Positions 18,855-27,773 of a stretch of DNA of 64,000 bases are shown here, piece after piece. Source of the stretch: Brevibacterium sp. UMB1308A (GTDB lineage Bacteria; Actinomycetota; Actinomycetes; Actinomycetales; Brevibacteriaceae); assembly GCF_030230605.1 (NCBI RefSeq), contig NZ_JASPDO010000001.1, positions 199,264 through 263,263 on the forward strand, given 5' to 3'. Positions within the stretch are counted from its first letter, which is position 1. Every line of letters starts with the position of its first letter. Under the pieces are notes generated by a model. That model was not told where the DNA came from, searched no databases, and saw nothing but the letters and a program-made list of their open reading frames with translations. A program made the position numbers and the translations under genes.

Positions 18855-19630
18855 ACCCGAAACAACGACGTGGACTAATCTTTCTGATTGCCGCGACACT
18901 GCTAGCGGTCCTAGTATTCATTGGTGTCATTGCGTACGTGCAGAACGTGAACTCACAGGTTGGACCAAGCACAGAGGTGTTTGTAGCCAAAGAGGACATA
19001 AAGGCGTTTGAACCAATTGAGCAAGACAAACTTGAAACCCAACGGGTGCCAAACCGCTACATTACCCCTCAGATGGTCACTAGTGCCGAACAGGTTTCGG
19101 GACAAAAGGCCGCGACCAGCATCTCAGCCGGTTCCTTCATCCAAACCGATCTGATTGAACCGACTTCTTCGATCGCAGACGGGCAGCGTGAGATCTCTGT
19201 CAGCTTTGATGCAACAGCAGGTGTAAGTGGCCGAGTAGCACCCGGTGATGTTGTAGATGTAGTCGCCTCTTTTGCCAAGCAGCGAGAAAATGATCAGGGC
19301 GAGACAGCCTACAAACGCGCCGATATTCCCTACAACATCTCCGGCACAATCGTGCGTAACGCTCACGTCGTTTCTGTTGGACAACCCGTTGACCCGAACG
19401 CGGTGGTTGGAGCCGCCGACGAAACAGGCGCACAAGCTGGATCTGTACCAGTAACATTTGCGGTCACCGTCGAGGAAGCCGGACGCTTATCATACGCTGA
19501 GTCCTTTGCTATCAGCATGCGACTCATGAGGATCGGCAATAACGAAACCGACACGAAAGTTCGAGACGAAGACCGCTCGTTCGACGACCGCGATCTTCAA
19601 GAAACGCTTTCTTCGGGCAAGGACAAGTAA
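18851..19630 (+). CDS. cpaB: Flp pilus assembly protein CpaB/RcpC (SAF domain)
   Basis: Protein of 259 residues with an N-terminal transmembrane helix (about 8-30) and a SAF domain: VFVAKEDIKAFEPIEQDKLE, then a beta-rich RcpC-type region (REISVSFDATAGVSGRVAPGDVVDVVASF). CpaB family members help assemble the Tad secretion channel or periplasmic part. GGAGAA lies upstream of the ATG and the gene overlaps the preceding one by four bases. It is separated from the TadZ-TadE gene by one base. Confidence 0.88.
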   Translation: MNPKQRRGLIFLIAATLLAVLVFIGVIAYVQNVNSQVGPSTEVFVAKEDIKAFEPIEQDKLETQRVPNRYITPQMVTSAEQVSGQKAATSISAGSFIQTDLIEPTSSIADGQREISVSFDATAGVSGRVAPGDVVDVVASFAKQRENDQGETAYKRADIPYNISGTIVRNAHVVSVGQPVDPNAVVGAADETGAQAGSVPVTFAVTVEEAGRLSYAESFAISMRLMRIGNNETDTKVRDEDRSFDDRDLQETLSSGKDK

Positions 19631-19631
19631 A

Positions 19632-21185
19632 GTGAAATCAGCAATTCTCATCAGTGCGGACGAAACTCGAAGTTTCGAAATTCGCTCCTCCATCATTGAC
19701 GCTGGGCTCGATGTGTACCGTCAGTACTCGTCGTCGTCAGCCCTTTTGGCTGCGCTCCCTACAGTGAATGCTGATGTCGACTTGATCGTCGTCGACCAAG
19801 TAGTTGAGCCGATGAACGTCTGGGACTTGACACGTGAGATTTCGGGACGCTACCCCGCCCTGGCAACAATCGCCGTTATCAATTCACCGCAACCCGAGGA
19901 TTACTCCAGCGCCATGGAGTCCAATGTGCGGAGCATTGTTTCCTACCCCCTTCAATACGAAGACGTTAGCCAAAAAGTTAAGTCGGCCCTTTCTTGGGTA
20001 GCTACCGTACGCTCCGTTGTAGGTGACCGTTCATCATTGGACTCATCAACGGGCAACCAAGGAAAGATGGTCACAATCAGCGGGTCCAAAGGTGGCGTTG
20101 GTACAACCACAATTGCCACGCACCTTGCAATTGAAGCTCAGAAATCAGCACCTGATATGTCGGTTGTGTTAGTTGATTTGGACGTTCAAAAACCGGACCT
20201 ATCAATCGTTCTGAACACTCCGCAATACCGGACAATCACCGATTTGCTGGCTGTAGTGGACGAACTGAACCCACGGCAACTCGAAGAAGTGCTTTTCAAG
20301 TCACCTGCGGGCTTCTCCGTGCTATTCGGGCCAGTAAACGGCGAAGACTCGGAGCTAATCACCGAACCAATCGCCAAACGAATAATGGGGATGCTGAGGT
20401 CCCGCTTCGATATGGTGATCGTGGATACCGGGTCGACAGTTGGTGAGGCAAACTCCGTAGCAATCGAAATGGCTGATGAAGCCTACATCGTAGCAACAAG
20501 CGACGTGCTCAGTCTTCGTGGCGCTAGACGACTAGGCCAGCTGTGGAAACGGCTTGGAATCAGACCCACCGAAAACTCAAAGGTCATCCTGAACAAGGTG
20601 GACAAGAAGCAAGACCTGCAACCGGAGTCTTCAAAAAAGATTGTTGGCATGCCGATTGTCCCCGAATACATTCCAGAATCCATTCGATCGATCGAACTTG
20701 CGATGAACCAGCGCGACCCATCGCAAGTAACACCAGCTTGGTCAGCCCGTATCATGCGATTGGGAGTTGAAATGGGTATTGCGCGCCAAACATCACTCAG
20801 TATGCCCGAAAAATCTCGAAGCAGGCGTCCGCCAAGGAACCGCAAGAAAAAGAAGTTAGAGAAGGGTTCAAGCGCTATTGAATTCCTGGGAGTAACCATC
20901 TTCTTTTGCTTCATTGCAGTTCTTGGGTTTCAAGCCATCATGTTGGGAATGACCTGGATCTACGCCTCAGGTGCTGCCAATGAAGGAGCTCGAGCAGCTT
21001 CCGTAGGACATTCTGCAACCGCTGCCGCGAATGAGCACACGCCAGTTACCTGGCGCAAGAACATGCACGTCGTCACAACTCCCACCGAAGTAAAAGTATC
21101 CATTAAATCACCCACGGTAGTTCCACAAGCAAAAATTTTTCAGTACACCATCAATACAAGCGCTGGAATTGTGAGTGAGAAATAA
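19632..21185 (+). CDS. TadZ/CpaE-like ATPase fused to a TadE-like pseudopilin
   Basis: Protein of 517 residues joining two usually separate Tad proteins. Residues 1-125 look like a degenerate receiver domain; 145-385 are a MinD/ParA-type ATPase with the deviant Walker A GSKGGVGTTT (151-160) and VDLDVQKPD, as in TadZ/CpaE pilus-localisation proteins. After a basic linker (SRSRRPPRNRKKKK) comes a class III leader KGSSAIEF with Gly412 and Glu at +5, a hydrophobic helix (about 419-440) and an extracytoplasmic TadE-type tail with the ANEGARAAS signature. The prepilin peptidase could cut after Gly412 and release the pseudopilin. The Met at 391 (base 20802) is a possible internal start but has no ribosome site. 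Translation starts at GTG 19632 with AAGG upstream. Confidence 0.85.
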   Translation: MKSAILISADETRSFEIRSSIIDAGLDVYRQYSSSSALLAALPTVNADVDLIVVDQVVEPMNVWDLTREISGRYPALATIAVINSPQPEDYSSAMESNVRSIVSYPLQYEDVSQKVKSALSWVATVRSVVGDRSSLDSSTGNQGKMVTISGSKGGVGTTTIATHLAIEAQKSAPDMSVVLVDLDVQKPDLSIVLNTPQYRTITDLLAVVDELNPRQLEEVLFKSPAGFSVLFGPVNGEDSELITEPIAKRIMGMLRSRFDMVIVDTGSTVGEANSVAIEMADEAYIVATSDVLSLRGARRLGQLWKRLGIRPTENSKVILNKVDKKQDLQPESSKKIVGMPIVPEYIPESIRSIELAMNQRDPSQVTPAWSARIMRLGVEMGIARQTSLSMPEKSRSRRPPRNRKKKKLEKGSSAIEFLGVTIFFCFIAVLGFQAIMLGMTWIYASGAANEGARAASVGHSATAAANEHTPVTWRKNMHVVTTPTEVKVSIKSPTVVPQAKIFQYTINTSAGIVSEK

Positions 21186-21186
21186 C

Positions 21187-21579
21187 ATGAAACTGTTTAA
21201 GAGATCTCGCGACAAGGGCTCCATTACTCTCGAATTCGTTGGCACATTTGCTATTTACCTGTTCTTAGTAGCACTAGCATTCCAGGCCATGTTAGCTATG
21301 TTCTCAGTGTCACAAGCGAACACTGCAGCCCGCAACGCCGCACGGGCCGAGGTACTACAGGCCGGCTCAGGGCAACACGCCGCTTACCAAGCCGTTTCCC
21401 CCGGTCTCAGAAAAACCGGGGTTGATACCTCGTGCAGTGGTTCTCGCAACCCCAACGGCGAGATCAAATGTGAAGTATCTCTTGGAATGCCGCTTTTCAA
21501 TTTCAAAGATGCTCCCGACTGGGCACCCAAGCTACGGGTGTCACGCTCGAACACGCAACCAATGACGGAAGCCCATTAG
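21187..21579 (+). CDS. TadE-like minor pilin
   Basis: Small protein of about 130 residues with a class III leader, DKGSITLEF (cleavage after Gly, Glu at +5), one hydrophobic helix and a short extracytoplasmic domain with two cysteines (SCSGSRNPNGEIKC). The NTAARNAARAE run after the helix is the TadE/TadF signature. It begins one base after the stop of the TadZ-TadE fusion. The ATG at 21187 is preferred over the upstream GTG at 21175, which would overlap the previous gene. Its likely role is as a pseudopilin in initiation of the Flp fibre. Confidence 0.82.
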   Translation: MKLFKRSRDKGSITLEFVGTFAIYLFLVALAFQAMLAMFSVSQANTAARNAARAEVLQAGSGQHAAYQAVSPGLRKTGVDTSCSGSRNPNGEIKCEVSLGMPLFNFKDAPDWAPKLRVSRSNTQPMTEAH

Positions 21580-21582
21580 AGC

Positions 21583-22947
21583 ATGTCCCTCCTCAAACGA
21601 GCAGAGCAACAACGATTACTGCGTGGGAATGAAAACGACGCGTCCCCAGAATCACGCAAAAATCAGTCCTTCAACGATCAGGTCCAGACGTACCGCCGCC
21701 TGTTGCTTGAAGAGGTTGATCTTGAAGAGCTTTCAAAACTAGAGCGATCCCAGCGTAGGGTACGGCTGGAACGAATCCTCAGTCATATCCTCTCGCAACA
21801 GGGTCCGGTCCTTTCTTCAAAAGACCGATCAAAACTGGTTCAGCGCGTAGTTGATGAAGCGCTTGGCCTCGGTATTCTTGAGCCCCTATTGGCCGATGAA
21901 TCCGTTACCGAAATCATGGTCAACGGCCCTAAGACAATCTTCGTCGAACGTGCTGGACGTCTGGAAAAACTTGATCTCCAGTTTGCCAACAATGAACAGC
22001 TGATGCAGGTCATCGACCGCATCGTTGCCGAAGTCAACCGACGCGTTGACGAATCATCACCCATGGTGGACGCGCGTCTACTCACCGGCGAACGTGTGAA
22101 CGTGATCGTTCCGCCTCTCGCAATGGACGGCCCAACCCTCACCATTCGACGATTTCCAAAGCCATTTTCGCTTGAGGACCTGCAAGCAAAAGGAAGCTTT
22201 GACGAGCTCACTCGCGAGTTCCTTATGGCGTGCGTGAAGGCCCGCTTCAACATCGTGGTGTCCGGTGGTACTGGTACCGGTAAAACCACCATGCTCAATG
22301 CACTGTCCGGAATGATTCCAGACGGCGACCGCATTGTGACCATTGAGGACTCGGCGGAACTGCAGCTCCAGCAGCCACACGTTATTCGCCTTGAATCACG
22401 CCCGCCAAACGTTGAAGGTAAGGGCCAGGTCACGATCCGTGACTTGGTTAAGAACTCTCTTCGTATGCGCCCCGACCGCATTATTGTTGGTGAGGTCCGT
22501 GGTGGTGAAACCCTCGACATGCTTCAAGCGATGAACACTGGTCACGATGGATCTTTGGTGACCGTTCACGCAAACAACCCGTTGGATGCGGTATCACGCT
22601 TGGAAACGCTGGCGAGCATGAGTGAGGTACGAATTCCGTTTGAAGCACTTAAAGACCAAATCAATAGTGCTGTCGATTTGATTGTGCAGTTGGGCCGTGG
22701 CGCTGACGGATCTCGCCGAATGACAGAAGTCGCCGCGGTGACATCCGAAAGTCGCGAAGAGTTCGAACTCACCACGCTTATGAAGTTTGAAGCAGAGCCA
22801 CTTACAGCGGATCGCGTTGTGCGAGGTAACCACATCATGCGTCAGGTTCCCGCAAATATCGCCGATCGCCTGTGGATCAGCGGAAACGGGCTTTCTGACC
22901 GATTCCAGATCCACCCGGATGCAATGTGTGTTAAGGCCAACGCATGA
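21583..22947 (+). CDS. cpaF: CpaF/TadA secretion ATPase
   Basis: Hexameric secretion ATPase of 454 residues powering Flp pilus assembly from the cytoplasm. Visible motifs are the Walker A GGTGTGKTT, the Asp box IVTIEDSAELQL, Walker B RIIVGEVRGGE, and the His box DGSLVTVHANNP, all in family order. The N-terminal helical region and KSNPMVDARLLTGERVN-like region (here SPMVDARLLTGERVN) are also typical. It is followed by tadB with a four-base overlap. Confidence 0.95.
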   Translation: MSLLKRAEQQRLLRGNENDASPESRKNQSFNDQVQTYRRLLLEEVDLEELSKLERSQRRVRLERILSHILSQQGPVLSSKDRSKLVQRVVDEALGLGILEPLLADESVTEIMVNGPKTIFVERAGRLEKLDLQFANNEQLMQVIDRIVAEVNRRVDESSPMVDARLLTGERVNVIVPPLAMDGPTLTIRRFPKPFSLEDLQAKGSFDELTREFLMACVKARFNIVVSGGTGTGKTTMLNALSGMIPDGDRIVTIEDSAELQLQQPHVIRLESRPPNVEGKGQVTIRDLVKNSLRMRPDRIIVGEVRGGETLDMLQAMNTGHDGSLVTVHANNPLDAVSRLETLASMSEVRIPFEALKDQINSAVDLIVQLGRGADGSRRMTEVAAVTSESREEFELTTLMKFEAEPLTADRVVRGNHIMRQVPANIADRLWISGNGLSDRFQIHPDAMCVKANA

Positions 22948-23870
22948 TTCTCGGAATAATATTAGGCACATTTGTTGTTCTCGCTCTCGCTACCATTGGG
23001 TCAGTCGTCTTCGCCATGGGGACAGCAGAACAATCCGACTTGGTAAGAACAGAACGTGGCCGGGGCAATATACCCTTTAGGCAAGAGTACGTCCGTCCTG
23101 TCGACCGTGCTTTCCAAAAGACACGGCTCGGAAGATACCTGTCAACAGCCCTCGTTCAAGCGAATTTGCGAAGCATTTATTCGGTTGAATACCTCGCGAT
23201 TACAGTGGCTCTGTGCATCCTCACAATCGTGTTTACCAACCAGTTCATCGCTGTTTTCTATGCGTTCGCGCTTGGCGCTTTAGTTCTATTTTTCTCCTGG
23301 CGACTCGTTGAAACTCTCAAAGAACGCCAGCGCGAAAAGTTCATTCAGCAGCTTCCAGAATTTGCTCGCATTATGGCCAACTCAACCGGTGCGGGCCTTT
23401 CCATTCAGACCGCACTTGGCGTCGCCGCGTCTGAATTACCAGACCCAGCAGGACGCGAATTTGAAGCTCTCAAGCGTGAGCTTGAAATCGGGACACCCTT
23501 GGACCTTGCCCTTGAACGGATGTCAGCACGCATCCCTGGACGCGACCTGGATGTATTGGTGAGCACCCTAGTCATTGCACAACGCTCCGGGGGCTCATTA
23601 ATCTCCTCGCTAAGAGGAATGAGCGACACTCTAGAATTTCGCAAAGAAACGAAGCGAGAGGTTAAAACGCTGGTGTCTCAGTCAAGCTATACGGGATACC
23701 TTGTGGCTGCATTCGGAGTAGGGTTCGTACTTCTGCTCTCTTCAATGACTGACGGACTGCTGTACGACCTTACGTCGACGTTAATTGGTCAGGTCGCACT
23801 CGTTATATCAGGAGTCCTCTATGCAGTCGGCATTTTCGCCATCCAGAGGCTGGTGAGAATCAAGCTATGA
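22944..23870 (+). CDS. tadB: TadB, pilus assembly inner-membrane protein
   Basis: GspF-type polytopic protein of 308 residues with an N-terminal helix, paired hydrophobic helices near 85-120, the T2SSF cytoplasmic domain (QLPEFARIMANSTGAGLSIQTALGVAA ... GSLISSLRGMSDTLEFRK), and C-terminal helices. It should form the platform with TadC around the CpaF ATPase. It overlaps cpaF and tadC by four bases each. Confidence 0.93.
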   Translation: MILGIILGTFVVLALATIGSVVFAMGTAEQSDLVRTERGRGNIPFRQEYVRPVDRAFQKTRLGRYLSTALVQANLRSIYSVEYLAITVALCILTIVFTNQFIAVFYAFALGALVLFFSWRLVETLKERQREKFIQQLPEFARIMANSTGAGLSIQTALGVAASELPDPAGREFEALKRELEIGTPLDLALERMSARIPGRDLDVLVSTLVIAQRSGGSLISSLRGMSDTLEFRKETKREVKTLVSQSSYTGYLVAAFGVGFVLLLSSMTDGLLYDLTSTLIGQVALVISGVLYAVGIFAIQRLVRIKL

Positions 23871-24775
23871 TCGTCGCACTCCTGTTTGGGCTCTTAGCTG
23901 TATCAGTCATTGTGCTGATGTTCGTAGGTGTAAAAAGCTTGCGCGCCGATCCTCTCGATGTACTCACAGCTGAAGACCGCGCGCTTATCAAGGATGAATC
24001 CCGACTACGTAAACGGCGTAGTGGCTTTGTGACCAAAGCAGGCGAGCGAATTGGCCCGTCGCTTGGACGCCTATTCGGTGGGAACTATCGTGGCTGGGTT
24101 GAGAGCCAAATTACCTACGAAGGGCGAAACCAATACAGTAGTTATGCGACATTCCTCGCGTTCAAGGGCTCTGTCCTGCTTTTGTGCACACTGGGTGGTG
24201 TGGCACTACTAATCTTCCTCAAGATGCCGTTTTTCTTCCTTCTACTCTTCTTGATGGGATTAGTCTTACCCGACTTTCAGCTGTATTCGGCCGCTAAGAA
24301 AAGACAAGAACAGATCGACGATCAGCTCCCTGATTTCTTAGATACTTTGGCTATCACAGTTACGGCAGGACTTTCGTTCCGCTCAGCACTTTCGAAAGTT
24401 ACCGAGCGCACCGACGGCCCATTAGCGCAAGAAATGCGAACTGTACTACACCAGCTCGATATGGGTGAGACTGTTTATGAGGCATTCGATGCACTCCGCA
24501 AACGCACAACGTCTGAACCTCTCGAATCCTTTGTCACGTCGTTGCTTCAAGCTGAAGAACTCGGTGCACCACTTGCCGAGACATTGGAAACAATCTCGCT
24601 CGATATGCGCCAAACAACAGCTCAAAAAGCTCGACAAACAGCAGCGAAGGCTTCTCCAAAAATCGCTGCGGTCGTGACCATGATCATGGTGCCTGGAACA
24701 ATGGTACTTATCCTCGTCAGCATGTTCTTTGTCGCCGACCTTGACCAGATCGATCTTGGAAATGCCGGCAACTAA
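23867..24775 (+). CDS. tadC: TadC, pilus assembly inner-membrane protein
   Basis: Second GspF-type platform protein, 302 residues: an N-terminal helix, a basic cytoplasmic region, a hydrophobic pair near 105-140, the conserved DDQLPDFLDTLAITVTAGLSFRSAL block, and C-terminal hydrophobic segments. The AEELGAPLAETLETISLDMR stretch is typical of TadC. Its 3' end overlaps the start of the histidine kinase gene. Confidence 0.92.
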   Translation: MIVALLFGLLAVSVIVLMFVGVKSLRADPLDVLTAEDRALIKDESRLRKRRSGFVTKAGERIGPSLGRLFGGNYRGWVESQITYEGRNQYSSYATFLAFKGSVLLLCTLGGVALLIFLKMPFFFLLLFLMGLVLPDFQLYSAAKKRQEQIDDQLPDFLDTLAITVTAGLSFRSALSKVTERTDGPLAQEMRTVLHQLDMGETVYEAFDALRKRTTSEPLESFVTSLLQAEELGAPLAETLETISLDMRQTTAQKARQTAAKASPKIAAVVTMIMVPGTMVLILVSMFFVADLDQIDLGNAGN

Positions 24776-25961
24776 AGATGCATGGACCAAGCGCGCTAGA
24801 AGCAAGTCCGTGACGTCTAACAAAAGCGTGGTAGAGCCTCTCGCAAAGACCGTCATCATCATGCGGATGCTGTTCGTTTATCCGGTCATCGCCTCATGGG
24901 CGAATATTGGCATTGGTGTGCTGGAACCGGGCGTTCTAGTCTTGTTGGCCACCGAATCACTTGTTGCTCTCAGGTACTGGGAACAGATTCAGGGGTTTGT
25001 ATCACGACACCCACTAGTACCTTCGCTCGATATTTTGTTGTCTGTATTAGTCATGGGCTCTTCACGTGGCTCCTCGCCCTATTTCCTCTATTTGGGTGCG
25101 ACTGCGGTTCTCATTGGCCTCCTGTATACAGGTAGAAACCGAATGTTGCTGACGTTCATTTTGCTGGGAGCATTCATTCTGATACCGCTTATTCTCCAGT
25201 CACGCAACAACCGACCGGATCCACTCACCTCAGTGGTTGAAGTAATTGCCTCCTCTTTAGTCCTCGTGGTGCTTGTGCACTTAGGTAGCCGGTTGAACAC
25301 ACTTCAAGATCGCGTAAATACCGCGATCACACTCGCTTCTCAAAACGCACGAGAAGGTGCACTTGGTGAGGAGCGTTCACGAATAGCGCGTGAACTTCAT
25401 GATTCAACTGTCAAGTCACTTGTCGGAATTAGTCTTCTCAGCGCATCGATTAGAAACAAGCCAGAGTCAGCCCTTAGAACTGCGCAACTCATTGAACAAG
25501 CGGCAACAACAGCGATCGACGAATCGCGGTCGATCCTGCGCTCTCTAAGACAGGGCAATACTGGTGACTTTGAAACTGTTCTCGAAAAGTCAATGAACGA
25601 ACTAGAAGTTGTTCACAACGTTCCTGTGACACTCACATTTGAGGGCGACGGCGTGTCACCGGAACACCACTTTAACTTGCGAAAGATTCTAGAGGAAGCA
25701 GTTACAAACGCTGCAGTACATTCTGGAACGGACAGGATAGATGTGGCAGTTCACACTGCTAAAGAGGATGTTATCGCGCGCGTCACTGATTACGGGCGCG
25801 GGTTTCGGCACCGTTCGGGCGCTAGCGGTCATATCGGCCTTGCCAGCATGCGCGAACGCGCAGAAGAAATGGGAGGGACTCTCACAATCTCCTCCATCAT
25901 GAATAGGGGAACGACCGTAACGGTCCATGTTCCCGGAGAGGTCAGGGGCGCATATGAATGA
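24762..25961 (+). CDS. Sensor histidine kinase (NarL-type partner, HisKA_3)
   Basis: Membrane sensor kinase of about 399 residues with five or six N-terminal hydrophobic helices (about 32-175), then a HisKA_3 dimerisation domain with the phosphoacceptor in RIARELHDSTVKS (His213) and a HATPase_c domain (EAVTNAAVHSGTDR, DYGRGF, GHIGLASMRERAEEMGG). The start at 24762 overlaps tadC by 14 bases; a more upstream ATG at 24729 is possible but would overlap further. It is paired with the response regulator that overlaps its end by eight bases. Being inside the Tad operon, it probably controls pilus or pilin expression; the signal is unknown. Confidence 0.9.
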   Translation: MPATKDAWTKRARSKSVTSNKSVVEPLAKTVIIMRMLFVYPVIASWANIGIGVLEPGVLVLLATESLVALRYWEQIQGFVSRHPLVPSLDILLSVLVMGSSRGSSPYFLYLGATAVLIGLLYTGRNRMLLTFILLGAFILIPLILQSRNNRPDPLTSVVEVIASSLVLVVLVHLGSRLNTLQDRVNTAITLASQNAREGALGEERSRIARELHDSTVKSLVGISLLSASIRNKPESALRTAQLIEQAATTAIDESRSILRSLRQGNTGDFETVLEKSMNELEVVHNVPVTLTFEGDGVSPEHHFNLRKILEEAVTNAAVHSGTDRIDVAVHTAKEDVIARVTDYGRGFRHRSGASGHIGLASMRERAEEMGGTLTISSIMNRGTTVTVHVPGEVRGAYE

Positions 25962-26625
25962 TCAGATTCGTGTACTGATTGCTGACGACAACAGCATCGT
26001 GCGAATGGGCCTTGAGCATCTGTTGAGCACAGTCGACTTTGTCCAAATCATCGGCTCGGTAGAGAACGGGGCTTTGGCAGTCGAGGTCGCCAACGCTCAG
26101 AAACCAGACCTATGTCTGCTTGATGTACGCATGCCTGTCATGAACGGCATTGAAGCTGCGCATGAGATTTCTCAAGTGTGTAAGGTCCTTATGCTTACCC
26201 ACAGCGAAGACGCTGAGAACGTCACAGCCGCAATGGCCGGTGGCGCGAGCGGTTACGTCATCTATGACGAACTCGAAACAGAATACCTTCAGCACACGCT
26301 TCGTTCCGTCATGGCCGGAGCGATGATTGTGTCTCCTTCAGCCTCGAGTGCTCTCTTACCTCAACACAGTGAGCAGAATTCGAATCGATCACTGCCCTCC
26401 CGGCCTGAAACCACAGGGAACCCCACGGCCAACGACAACTTTGGCTTAAGCAAACGCGAAGTCGAAGTCATGGGCTTAGTTGCTGATGGACTGAGCAATC
26501 GGCAAATTGCGGACGCCTTCTTTTTAAGCGAAAAGACCGTGAAGAACCACATCAACAGAATCTTCAGCAAGATGGACGTCTCTTCCAGGGCCGAGGCCGT
26601 CAGCGTGTGGCTCAAAAGAACCTAG
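25954..26625 (+). CDS. LuxR/NarL-family response regulator
   Basis: Regulator of 223 residues: a receiver domain with Asp-Asp at 11-12, phosphoacceptor Asp57 in LCLLDVRMP and a conserved Lys region replaced by a Thr/His (MLTHSEDAEN), then a linker and a LuxR-type helix-turn-helix (LSKREVEVMGLVADGLSNRQIADAFFLSEKTVKNHI split over 155-195). The ATG at 25954 lies in an eight-base overlap with the kinase. The usual Lys after the Thr is not obvious, so phosphorylation chemistry may be altered. Its likely targets include the pilin promoter just downstream. Confidence 0.9.
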   Translation: MNDQIRVLIADDNSIVRMGLEHLLSTVDFVQIIGSVENGALAVEVANAQKPDLCLLDVRMPVMNGIEAAHEISQVCKVLMLTHSEDAENVTAAMAGGASGYVIYDELETEYLQHTLRSVMAGAMIVSPSASSALLPQHSEQNSNRSLPSRPETTGNPTANDNFGLSKREVEVMGLVADGLSNRQIADAFFLSEKTVKNHINRIFSKMDVSSRAEAVSVWLKRT

Positions 26626-26765
26626 TCCCCAAGACCCAATTGTGCTTTGGGCCCAGGATTGGGCCTCTGTGCCCTCGCAACACGGCCTCGAACACGGAAT
26701 AGTTAAACATGTCAGACAGAACGTCAGGCACACCCTCAACCCGGACACATCTCGAAAGGTTAATC

Positions 26766-27017
26766 ATGAACAAGCTTGAACTCATGGCTCACAAGGTAGA
26801 CGTTAACGCTCGCGCATTCTTCGCAGAACTTCAGGAACGTCGCGAAGCTGGTCAGGGCTCCATCGAATACATCGGTATCGCCGTTATCGCAGCAATCGTT
26901 ATCGCTGGTATCATCTTCTTCTTCAACAACAAGGGTACCGAGCAGATCCAGAAGGGCCTTGAAAACGTCATCAAAGGCATCTTCCAGGGTAATGAAAAAT
27001 ACACCCCAGGACAGTAA
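26766..27017 (+). CDS. flp: Flp family type IVb major pilin
   Basis: Pilin of 83 residues: a cytoplasmic leader, the class III site EAGQGSIEY (cleavage after Gly, Glu-Tyr at +5/+6), a hydrophobic helix IGIAVIAAIVIAGIIFFF and a short charged tail. It has no cysteine, unlike the Flp-leader effectors. AAAGG precedes the ATG. The 140-base gap before it contains a GGGCCCA/TGGGCC stem (26649-26665) that may separate pilin transcription from the upstream operon, allowing higher pilin expression. The composition is close to that of the leaders at 39.9 and 45.4 kb, which copy this module almost exactly. Confidence 0.95.
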   Translation: MNKLELMAHKVDVNARAFFAELQERREAGQGSIEYIGIAVIAAIVIAGIIFFFNNKGTEQIQKGLENVIKGIFQGNEKYTPGQ

Positions 27018-27050
27018 TAAACTGAACCAAGGAAGCTAGAGATCAGGCCT

Positions 27051-27716
27051 ATGCTTCACTCAAGGTTTAGACGGGATGACGGTCAGGTATCACTGGCCGT
27101 CATCCTGTTGTCCATAGCAATCATTGCGGCTGCAGTCGGGGTCTTCATTTTCGGCGAAGCTAACGACTCTCGAGGACGGGCGCAAAAAGCAGCCGATGCC
27201 GCAGCCCTGGCTGCCGCGCGCGACGTTCGCGAAAAGTTCATTCCGGCGTTTGCGTTAGCGCACACTCCTCCTCCACCTAAGGTTGGACCTGCGGTTCCCG
27301 CAAACCCACTTTTTGTTCTCTCTCCGTTGGGCGAATTCGGACGTCACGGCGCATACCAGTTTGCGAACAAGAACGAATCGCAGCTGTCGAGTTACAAGGC
27401 GAACGGAAACCGTTTTACAGCGAATGTCCAGTCGAACCAAAAGAAGGTTCACTCCCCTGTTGGCTCGAAGGCTCGTCAGAAAATAAGTGCACCCGGCGAT
27501 GCGGTGGCAAAAATCAAGACTGACACCGTACACTGCCATTCGACTAACGTTAAGCGCGACCCAAAGTCAGGAATTGTTATTTCCTGGTCAATGGTTTGCA
27601 CTGGAAATGGCCATTCAGCACGAGTCAATTATTTTACAGCGTTGACTGCAATGAATGACATCGATTCGCGAATGGACGAATGGCGACGTCTTTTTGAAGT
27701 CCGACTAGAAAAGTAA
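27051..27716 (+). CDS. TadG-like pilus-associated protein
   Basis: Protein of 221 residues with an N-terminal helix preceded by RRDDGQVSL, the putative Flp-type TadE/TadG leader, and the diagnostic SRGRAQKAADAAALAAARDVRE block. The extracytoplasmic domain is beta-rich and ends in a charged tail. It lies 33 bases after flp and ends the operon just before a strong terminator. Family members act as minor pilus or surface components. Confidence 0.85.
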   Translation: MLHSRFRRDDGQVSLAVILLSIAIIAAAVGVFIFGEANDSRGRAQKAADAAALAAARDVREKFIPAFALAHTPPPPKVGPAVPANPLFVLSPLGEFGRHGAYQFANKNESQLSSYKANGNRFTANVQSNQKKVHSPVGSKARQKISAPGDAVAKIKTDTVHCHSTNVKRDPKSGIVISWSMVCTGNGHSARVNYFTALTAMNDIDSRMDEWRRLFEVRLEK

Positions 27717-27731
27717 ACCTCAAAACGCACC

Positions 27732-27769
27732 AAGTGTGGGACGGAGCAAGCCGTCCCACACTTGTTTTT
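27732..27769 (+). terminator. Rho-independent terminator of the Tad operon
   Basis: Perfect 13-bp inverted repeat AAGTGTGGGACGG / CCGTCCCACACTT with a 6-base loop, followed by GTTTTTG. It directly follows the TadG-like gene and also faces the convergent small gene, so it may work in both directions. Confidence 0.9.
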
Positions 27770-27773
27770 GTCA

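Noticed and set aside
20802..21185. Internal ATG that would make the TadE-like part a separate gene
   Set aside because: No ribosome binding site precedes it and the frame is continuous with the ATPase, so a fusion is the simpler reading. An assembly frameshift cannot be excluded from this data.
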